From Allacma fusca (Eukaryota; Arthropoda; Collembola; Symphypleona; Sminthuridae), in NCBI GenBank assembly GCA_947179485.1, contig OX359247.1:60423131-60487130 (forward strand): DNA of 64,000 nucleotides, given 5' to 3'. The notes below the pieces were generated by a model. It was not told where the DNA came from, made no database searches, and saw nothing but the letters and a program-made list of their open reading frames with translations. Made by a program: the position numbers and the translations under genes. This document shows, piece by piece, positions 53,961 to 61,645 of the stretch. Each line of letters begins with the position of its first letter. Position 1 is the first letter of the stretch.

Positions 53961-54180
53961 GTGCACTATTTTGGTGCAGATAAATTAATTAAAATTGGAC
54001 TATTTTTGGTGCAAACAAATTAAAAATACCACCAATGAAAAAGTGCACATTTTTGGTGCTTAATATTGAAATTAATAAAATTTTGCACATTTTTGGTGCT
54101 TAATATTGAAATTACTAAACTTCAGCACATATTTGGTGCTTAATCAAATCATTTATAAAATTTGCACATATTTGGTGCTT
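53961..54180. repeat. Six short hairpin repeats, GCACATTTTTGGTGC
   Basis: Copies at 53961, 53998, 54043, 54085, 54125 and 54164, spaced 37-45 bp by different AT-rich text. GCAC and GTGC pair around ATTTTTG or ATATTTG, so each copy can fold into a small hairpin. Copies 3 and 4 also share the following TAATATTGAAATTA. It is not a CRISPR array: eukaryotic context, spacers partly alike, repeats only 15-18 bp. Confidence 0.8.
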
Positions 54181-55488
54181 ACAATTAACACTTTCAAAAG
54201 CATAAATAAATAACTGTATAAGGTTTTATGCTCATTACAATAAAAGGCATGTGTCAATATTTCAAGCAAGTTTACATGTTCTCGAAATTGATGACGGACA
54301 TATTGATAAGAAAGTAATTTGTTGTATATTCATTTTTGTAATTATTTACTACCTTTGACATTTTTGTCCAAAGCCCGACTTTATTAACCCCCGAATTCTG
54401 GCTTCAATTTTCACTTCAAGTTCACTTTTTTCACAAGAGCAACAAGTCCTTACGATTTTACTTGAAATATTAGTCCACTTTTTAACTACCAACAATTTTT
54501 AAATTAGTTCCCGTGACAACACTGCTGTACTTCTTTGTCAATGCAGCAATTAGTTTCTCCCAATTAGTTTTTAATAATACTATTGCTTCAACAACTCCAA
54601 TTATTCTCCAGACTGACACATCATTTAAAAACATACAGGACCACTACACGTTTTCACAGATCAATTATTAAGCAAAGTTCTCTATGAATAGATATCTATC
54701 TTTCAATAATCTTGACAAGAAATTTTTAATTTGGATTTCCTCCGTTCGGAACTCAATGTAAATAGGCAAAATGTATCCAATTTTACAGAAGCTAACAGGA
54801 GAAGGAGCTCGCCTTGACTGACCCCAATAATTCCCTTAAAATCTTCATTTAGGAATAAGGTCATGCAGCTGTGTTTGTTTCTTAAAAATAAACATATACA
54901 CAGCAGCAACTCTGAAGGCCCATAATTTCTATGCATCCAATAAATCCAAGCGCATCGCACTTGGATTTTACAACTTATTTTCCGTCCTTTCCATTATTTT
55001 TGACTTTTCCATGAAACGGTCCTCTGTATCCTTCACACCTCTCTCTTCACATTACTTTTGCTGAGGCTTACCGCCCTTTATATTCAGTCCCGTGTAATTC
55101 CAGACCCTTTCACCATATTTACTTACATATATATACTTTACATATATACTTTTTTCCTACAGCCAGGACCTTGTCCAGTATATCTCTCTCTCCCCACAAT
55201 ATTACATCTCTGTATAAATTAAAGCAGATGTACTACATGAAACCTTTTCCCCATACCTTCTACAATGTTGAAGGCCAGAAAAAGGCAAATTCCGAGATTA
55301 CTTGACGGGGGTCAAAAACCCAGATTAACTGACGGGGGTCAGAATCTATAATTAAAATGGACTACTAATAGGGACATTACCCTTTGCTTGCCCCTTGTTA
55401 ATTTATTAATTTCTCTCTCCCCTCCATATAAGCGCTAAATTTAGTTCCTCCAAAGGAACACGAAAGGGGAGGGAGTGTCCGTTATTTT
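54181..55488. other. Non-coding spacer with a short direct repeat
   Basis: AT-rich DNA. A ~20-bp direct repeat ending in TTGACGGGGGTCA / CTGACGGGGGTCA lies at 55295-55313 and 55323-55341. No gene recognised; part may be 3' flank of the receptor gene on the minus strand. Confidence 0.4.
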
Positions 55489-57848
55489 TCAAAAGGCGAT
55501 AAGCAAATATTTAGTAACTTTGCACACAATCACGATGATAACCAAAGGTGCACCTCGTGTCATAAGCCCAACTGCTTTAAAACCAATCGGGATAAATTTT
55601 CTTCGTTGCCGTTCCACTAATGGCAAATTATCACCAAAATGCTGACTGACTTGTCGTGACAATTCAAAAATCTGCCCCATCATAAGGAATAAAACTAGTT
55701 CCAATACAAAAAAGCTAAAACCCCATCCAGAGAATATCAAAAACGTTATAAGAGGCAATTGGTCATGTAATTTGACTGTACAGTAAATCATTAATGCGTG
55801 ACATGCCATGGTTCCTAGAACCACCTTCGCAAACATCGGGAAAAGTACAGCATTTGCGCTAGCACTCACAATTTTAAGGTTTGCGTAGCTTAATATATAT
55901 TTTCTAGTTGTCTTGGAACAATGAAGTCCTCCTCCTGTTATCAAGAGTAGATCTTTCAAGGCCAATCTGATGAAACAGACGTACGTGATTGTAATGGATA
56001 GGGAAAGGAACCAGTTGATAACAGCAATAGTCAAGATATAAATTTCCAGAACAGCAAAACCCAGGTAAGGCCAGATGCCGCGAGCAGATGTGGGTAAGAG
56101 GGAATAAAAATAACGCGGATTATCCTGCTTCTTCAGAACTAAAGCTCCAGATCCAAGTGAGTTGGTAATGCAGACAATCGGCAGTAGCCCCAAATATGTC
56201 TCGAGAAATCCGTTCAGCTTGGAACAGAACGTTATCAACTGTGGCGAGAAAAGTTCTGTATGACATAGAAGCACATGGTTAGATTCAGGCATGCACAGAT
56301 AAAAGTATGTATTAGGGTTGGTCATACCGATATAACGATACGATATTATCGTTAATATCGTCCAATTTGGAGGAACGATATGCTACGATAATTCTCGTAT
56401 ATTTCACACGATATATCGGGCTACTTTAATATCGTTCTAAGAAGGTAGAATAGTCAAAAATTGCATACTGTGACCATCTGACGTATTTCATGCCCTAGAA
56501 AGTGTCATCTGAACCGGAAGGAGTGGTCAAAACCGTTCAATTCAGTTCAGTAAAAATTAATTCATTTCATTTCAGTTCAAATTTTTGAATTTAACTGAAT
56601 CGAAAACAACAGTTTCCGCATGTATACTTAAAGAATACGCTTTCTAGACACGAAAGCAGTATTTTCCAAGCGCACAACAGAAGGAAGTTAAACTAAGGGT
56701 ACAGATCGTTACTTTTAGGATCTGGACAGCTTGTAAACGGTAAATCTGTTGCTGAAATTTTTGGGGCAGAATGAATCGTTTGAACTTTAATTCGAGAAAA
56801 ATGATTCAATTTAATTCAATGTTATGAACTGAATCAATCGATTCAGTTTCATGTTGAATTAAATCGAAAAATTAGTGAATTGAATTGAACTGAACCGAAA
56901 ATTTCCAATTCAGAATTGGATTAGTCCGAGCACTAGAAGGAATGGTTAAACAGATATTTGGAAAAATAAATAAGTGAAATTGAAGCATTATTTCGGCTTA
57001 TTTATATTGCTTATGTAACTTTTAATAAATTAAATACTTATTGAATACTTTTACTGCTTAATTTCATTATTATTTCAATTATTATCATCGTTATCGGGAT
57101 TATTTTTGTGAACGATAACGATATTAACGATATTTCGAAAGGTAACGATATGACCAACCCTAGTATGTATAAATAGTACTACTATCTTAGGTGCAAAAAT
57201 TATTCTTTTAAGACATGCATATGCACGTACAGTGGTCGTTTAAAATCAAATACAAAATTCTGCTAAAAATATCGCGTCGCATAATTTAGTGCAAATAAGA
57301 TCTGCACACTAAATTCATAATAAAAGGAATTCAAAAAGTTGAGTGCAAACGCCGAACCAGTTGTTATGTTTCAAATGACCCACTGTGTACACATTACTAT
57401 ATGTATGCATGTAACTTCTAATGAGTTCTTGTTCTTTGCGTATTATAAAGCTGGTTAAGAGTGTATAAAAGCTGAAATTAAGTTAATTATTACTTTTATT
57501 TGCGAAGTATCTGAAAATAAGAGTAAATTCATTGGGGAAATTTTTCAAATTTGATACTTGAGTAAGCAAAAACAGGACGTTATCCAGGAATAGTATAGCC
57601 ATTAATATATCCATCACGAGGTCTCCTTTGCCTCTCTCTCCAATAGTATTTAAACTAAAGGCAAGGTTAATAATCTGGTGACAAGCTTTCACAATAATAA
57701 GAACTACCGAGCATTTCCAGTGAGCTCGGTCCAAGGAACTACTCACAAGTTTCCCATCATCAGGAACCCACAAGAATGGGACAGAGAAGATGCGGTGTGC
57801 CAGGTTTATAAACCTTCCAAAATACTCCAACCCCTTCTTACTAAACAT
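55489..57848 (-). CDS. Gustatory-receptor-like 7TM protein, two exons (~373 aa)
   Basis: Minus strand. Exon 1 57848-57494 (118 codons plus one base, donor GTAATA), intron 57493-56256, exon 2 56255-55489 after acceptor CTTCTATGTCATACAG; the phases join cleanly and the branch-like CTAAC is 25 bp upstream. The total of ~373 aa is typical for insect-type gustatory receptors. Exon 1 has the usual N-terminal pattern: short helix, then FSVPFLWVPDDGKLV, then TM1. Exon 2 gives several strongly hydrophobic segments (AVLEIYILTIAVINWFLSLS, ILSYANLKIVSASANAVLF, TFLIFSGWGFSFFVLELVLF) and ends with a last TM. The family calls ligands such as tastants in sensory neurons; a specific ligand cannot be told. The intron holds a hAT-like element. 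Confidence 0.7.
56313..57162. mobile_element. Non-autonomous hAT-like element in the receptor intron (850 bp)
   Basis: Terminal inverted repeats TAGGGTTGGTCATA (14 of 14), flanked by the 8-bp duplication GTATGTAT (56305-56312 and 57163-57170). Sub-terminal regions are packed with AACGATA / TATCGTT words in both orientations; the middle is degenerate TTCAATTCAGTTCAG. It lies wholly within the intron, so the receptor can still be spliced. No transposase. Confidence 0.92.
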
Positions 57849-57897
57849 TTTTATTTGATTTTATAAAATTTGTGTATCTATTCAAAATACAATGCCT

Positions 57898-58092
57898 TTA
57901 AGTAAAAGTATACTTCGTCAATGCAAGAAAGGCAGATAACTTTCCCAATGAAGTAACACAGAGCAGAACAATAATGTTTTGAATTGTGTAATAAAGAGGC
58001 AAAAATACAATGTGTACAAAATAGAGTCCCGCAACGCCCACTGTTTTGAAAACTATTTTCTGAAGGTCGGAACTACATATATTCATATACAT
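57898..58092 (-). pseudogene. Possible last exon of a second receptor-like gene
   Basis: Minus-strand frame following an acceptor-like TTCCGACCTTCAG. It reads KIVFKTVGVAGLYFVHIV..., comparable with IGFKAVGLMTRGAPLVIIV near the end of the intact receptor (shared F-K-x-V-G before a TM segment). No further exons are visible between 58093 and 58730, so it would be a fragment of a decayed tandem duplicate. The match is short. Confidence 0.28.
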
Positions 58093-58730
58093 GCGTATGT
58101 AATTTAGTGCCGGGATGTTGTGCTTATAAACTGCTAAGCCTCTCGAGTTTTGTCCAATAGGTTTGGAAAGAGTATTAATTTTAAGTAGCTCCTAAATTAC
58201 TTAGCCCTTATTACAATTATTACCCTATAAGTATTATAGAAATGTTTTCTAATTTACGATTAGGAAATTTTTAATTTGCCGTGCAATTAATTTTTGCGTC
58301 ATGGTCAATTTATTGTTCAGTTTTGATACATAATTATCCGTGCATATTCACTGTGAAATGAACATTAGTCATAATTATTCTGTTGCTTGAATTTCCTCCA
58401 TTATCTATAGTACCTACGTCAAATAATTTCACAAAATATAATGATGGAATGTTACAACAAAATTATGTACCTATGTTTGTATAAATAGACGCGTTGAGGT
58501 TATTCCTGTTTTTGTTATGTTTAAACAATTAAATATGTAAATATAATTTGGTGAGTCCTTTATCCTACTCCTATTTTACTATAACAATAACTCACCAGTG
58601 TTTAATTTTAAATTTAAAGCAAAACCTTTTGTCCAGCAACTTCAAATTTGCTGTTCATCAAAAAAATAAATGCCCCGTGCTTATGAATTTTTCCCTGCCA
58701 GAAATTTGTTGTTGAAAATTGTTTGTTCCC
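58093..58730. other. Non-coding spacer
   Basis: AT-rich; nothing recognised. Confidence 0.4.
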
Positions 58731-58785
58731 TGGGCAGAATTTTCCCGTCTTCCCACAAAAATCCGACCACTGGCAACACGGAGTG
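58731..58785 (-). repeat. Dispersed repeat shared with the 2126-bp unit
   Basis: The minus strand reads GTCGGATTTTTGTGGGAAG ACGGGAA..., nearly the same as GTCGGATTTTTATGGGAAG ACGGGAA at 28286-28311 and in each array copy. Probably the end of an interspersed element; element borders not determined. Confidence 0.45.
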
Positions 58786-58846
58786 CGTTACATGTAGATT
58801 TGAGTCTACTGTATTAGTAATTGAATTTTAAAGAAGTTTAAGGGGT

Positions 58847-59454
58847 TGTTACCATGTTACCGAACAAGGACGAACTGATAGCCATGTACACATTTCTCAT
58901 CTCATATTGTGTTCACGTGTCCGCTGTGACAATATAATGAAAGAGTAGGTTATGGTCATACCATGAAATCCTAACTCCGGGATTATTTACTTATGTAATT
59001 GTCAAGAAATTGTAAATAATTGGGAATCGTGCTGATGGAAGGAATGATAATGAATAAACGATTGAGTGTGATTTTACATTAATCCGAAGACTAATTACCT
59101 TTATTTATAATTCAAATCAAAAGGAAAAGGAAATGAAGATTACCAACTAAAAGTAGGTGTTACTGGAATGACTCTCAGTTATTCACTGAAGAGTCTGGAA
59201 GAATCTTAAACTTAACAAGTGGCTACTTGAGCCTATTTTTACAATCTTAAGTCTAGACGTTACATCATAACGGATGTAACGGGACGTTGACACTCGTCGG
59301 CTTTAGCCGATGGGAAGTGCTTACATTGCACCTTTACAATAAGTGTTGGAGTAACTTTGAACTGACTTAACCTAAGGTTGTGTATTTTACAACTTAATTA
59401 ATTATTTCTGTGAGACTTAACTAATTTATGTAATTTCTATATACATACCTAACA
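58847..59454 (-). repeat. Probable 3' LTR of the second Ty3 element (~608 bp)
   Basis: Read on the minus strand it starts TGTTAGG (59454) and ends GGTAACA (58847), giving TGTTA...TAACA ends as in the first element. AATAAA (minus) is at 59105-59100. The run before it (59470-59455) is only partly purine, so the polypurine tract is not convincing and the borders are provisional; 58855 is an alternative end. Confidence 0.45.
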
Positions 59455-59718
59455 TCCCGGTCGGTCGGGGAAAATTTTGTCCCCAAAATTTAATAATTTG
59501 TATCTAAAATTCATATTGTGTTAGTACAATTGGTATGTATGATTGAACAAAAGATAGGTAGAATAAAGAAGAGATAGGTCAAAAAAAAAATTATTTTTGT
59601 GTTTTTCTTTACAAGCTAGTACACAAACTGTAATCATTTAAGGCGAAGGTGATAACAGGTGTAAAATCAATATTGTATTAGTACATCTTATCGTTAGAAA
59701 ATCAAAGTGAGATTAAAA
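59455..59718 (-). other. 3' untranslated part of the second Ty3 element
   Basis: Short AT-rich region between the stop of the membrane-protein ORF and the LTR, with an A-rich run near 59580. No other feature. Confidence 0.4.
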
Positions 59719-61632
59719 CTATGCTGGAGTCCGGGCAGACAGCTGGTTGGATAAATTGTTGAGGGCTACGATGGGTGGGTACGGGTCATTGTTGTGTGGG
59801 CGGGGATTATTGATGAAGTAGGCGCTGGGTAGAGCATGAGAGATTCGGGAGTTCTGACGGTTTCGCTGACGATACCGGTAATAACAATATAAACCATATA
59901 TAATTAAACCAAAACCAATAATGGTTGAAAGGGCAGTACTTGACAAGGTAAAAATACGGAGAAGAACTTGGGAATCTCCCTCGCCAACGCCAATTTCCAT
60001 CTTTGGAACCGGAAGAACGGGAAGAATGGGCTCCGGTGCTGTTTGTTTAGCATGGACAGGCGGAGAGAGGGTAGTAGTGAGAGTAACTGTCTGGCCGGGC
60101 TCATCCTTCTTATTCTGTAAAGAGAGAAAAGAATTATGAATAGATTTCCATTCTTCTAACATTTGTGTTATGTTAGCATCATACTTATTAACATCTTTGA
60201 ATGGTTTTAAAGTATCATCGTTATAATCGTCAATCGTAATTGGTGAATTTATCAAAAGTCGTTTTTCGAGTGGGGAGGGAGTGGGCTGAGGAGAAGGAAG
60301 GCTTTCCTGGTCAGGTTTAGGAATTTCCGGGAAGGTGTTGGAGCGAGAGGGAATGAAATCTAAGATTTTACTAATAATTGGTGGGGCTACCATAAGAGCA
60401 GCTCCAGCAGCCATAACTTTGACTGCATTATTTTTCTTGGCAGGGGCAGCCTGCATGGGAAGATCAAAATTTTTGTTACCGTTTTGAGCCATGGAAGGTA
60501 ATGATTGGATACTGACTGACCGTTGTAGAGGTACCATCTTATGCATTGAATTGGTCCGGGCCATGTTGAGTTTGGTTCCGGCACCAGTGATTTTGGATAG
60601 GTTGGGGAGGCTTCCCCAAATACCTAGTGGAGCACTTTCACAGGCGAAGATAAAAAGAAAAATCATAATTATTAAGGTTGAAAAGTTGACGGGGCTTCCA
60701 CAAATTCCCCTTGTTCGTTGAGAACGAGTTCCGGGTAGATTCGGTGAGGTTGATGGAGAGGAGTGAGTTGTATGGTTTCCATTATCGGTTGGGGTCTGAG
60801 GTCGATCACCGTCCCAGTCGTCGGAGTCCATTGCTGCGGCGGCTTGACATACGTCGTACCAGTCATCATATGAGTCGTCGGCGGGGGGGCCGGGCGTCAG
60901 AGTTGGGAGAGGGCGAGTTTGGCAAACTGTCGTCATCACTTCCGGTGTAGTCACTTTCGGAAGTGAAGGTATATGTACAGGGCCTTGTTGAGGCGGCTGG
61001 GCGAGAGGGTTTTGAATGGGGTCCGGTGGAGCAGTTGTCAAAAGTTGTTGAGGCAATGTCAGAGTTGGGCCTTGACGTGGCCCGTGTTTCTTGACCCAAT
61101 TGGATCGACGGGTTTGGATTGCACAAGTGTTGGCTGATTCCAACCATGCCCGAGATATTTGTTCGAACCGAATCTGCGGATCGATGGAAATAACGGGCGT
61201 CGCTGAGACGTAATTCGGTGGGGCGTCTCGTAGTTGAAGGAGAAATTCGTTCCACATCTGAGATTGTTTCACTGTGGCTTGGAAGTATGTTGCGCTCAAC
61301 TGGTCCAGAAGAGAGGGAATTTGGTCTGGTAATACAATTCCGACAGCAACATGGCGGAAGGTTCTCTTGAGAATAGGAATTGAGGAGTCGTAACAATGTA
61401 GTTCGTTCCCAGACGCGTCGGCAAATTGATATGGAAATATCTGAACTGTGCAGATTGATACCGGGCAACAGATGAGTGTGTCCGGGGTGCCGGGGAGATA
61501 AACTTTGATCAGTTCCGTCCATGGGTTGTCGGAGAGGCGGATAGCAGGATTGATACCCAGAGTTGTCGGGTACTGGACAATGCCTGGCACATAAGGGTAC
61601 ACAGGCGGGGACTGGGGATTGTTGCTGGTCAT
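59719..61632 (-). CDS. Env-position membrane protein of the second Ty3 element (637 aa)
   Basis: Begins 5 bases after the pol stop, so it may be reached by coupled or spliced translation. Residues 1-~190 look folded with several Cys (LICCPVSICTVQIFPYQF); ~190-310 are Pro/Thr/Ser-rich. A signal-like segment lies deep inside at ~312-335 (TLIIMIFLFIFACESA), followed by a Gly/Ala-rich hydrophobic stretch (~403-423, VMAAGAALMVAPPIISKIL), a Pro-rich stalk with LEKRLL, and a C-terminal TM segment (~559-586, STIIGFGLIIYGLYCYY) with basic tail RYRQRNRQ. The second half thus has the layout of the 243-aa protein of the first element. No known Env fusion domain is recognised. The long part before the signal segment would be a cytosolic leader. 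Confidence 0.65.
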   Translation of the reverse strand: MTSNNPQSPPVYPYVPGIVQYPTTLGINPAIRLSDNPWTELIKVYLPGTPDTLICCPVSICTVQIFPYQFADASGNELHCYDSSIPILKRTFRHVAVGIVLPDQIPSLLDQLSATYFQATVKQSQMWNEFLLQLRDAPPNYVSATPVISIDPQIRFEQISRAWLESANTCAIQTRRSNWVKKHGPRQGPTLTLPQQLLTTAPPDPIQNPLAQPPQQGPVHIPSLPKVTTPEVMTTVCQTRPLPTLTPGPPADDSYDDWYDVCQAAAAMDSDDWDGDRPQTPTDNGNHTTHSSPSTSPNLPGTRSQRTRGICGSPVNFSTLIIMIFLFIFACESAPLGIWGSLPNLSKITGAGTKLNMARTNSMHKMVPLQRSVSIQSLPSMAQNGNKNFDLPMQAAPAKKNNAVKVMAAGAALMVAPPIISKILDFIPSRSNTFPEIPKPDQESLPSPQPTPSPLEKRLLINSPITIDDYNDDTLKPFKDVNKYDANITQMLEEWKSIHNSFLSLQNKKDEPGQTVTLTTTLSPPVHAKQTAPEPILPVLPVPKMEIGVGEGDSQVLLRIFTLSSTALSTIIGFGLIIYGLYCYYRYRQRNRQNSRISHALPSAYFINNPRPHNNDPYPPIVALNNLSNQLSARTPA

Positions 61633-61645
61633 TGTGGTCAGACAT
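60866..61645 (-). CDS. Overlapping ORF in the leader of the membrane protein (259 aa)
   Basis: Open for 259 codons from an ATG (61645-61643) that overlaps the last codons of pol, in a different frame from the 637-aa ORF, which it overlaps almost fully. The C-terminus is acidic and Ser-rich, then basic (SESDYTGSDDDS ... DARPPRRRLI). Either a true overprinted accessory ORF or a shadow of the Pro/Ser-rich leader; length without stops is the only support besides the start position. Confidence 0.25.
   Translation of the reverse strand: MSDHNDQQQSPVPACVPLCARHCPVPDNSGYQSCYPPLRQPMDGTDQSLSPRHPGHTHLLPGINLHSSDISISICRRVWERTTLLRLLNSYSQENLPPCCCRNCITRPNSLSSGPVERNILPSHSETISDVERISPSTTRRPTELRLSDARYFHRSADSVRTNISGMVGISQHLCNPNPSIQLGQETRATSRPNSDIASTTFDNCSTGPHSKPSRPAASTRPCTYTFTSESDYTGSDDDSLPNSPSPNSDARPPRRRLI

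Noticed and set aside
53961..54180. Repeat-spacer pattern resembling a CRISPR array
   Set aside because: Eukaryotic context, only 15-18-bp repeats with changes, spacers partly alike, no cas genes.
54703..54960. 85-codon minus-strand ORF
   Set aside because: No splice signals, domain or neighbouring exon; consistent with chance in AT-rich DNA.
56313..57162. Insertion as a disruption of the receptor coding sequence
   Set aside because: A clean acceptor at 56256 with matching phase places the element in the intron.
59904..60950. Short + strand and alternate-frame ORFs within the second element's membrane-protein ORF
   Set aside because: Shadows of a Pro/Ser-rich reading frame; only the 259-codon one starting at the pol end was kept, with low confidence.
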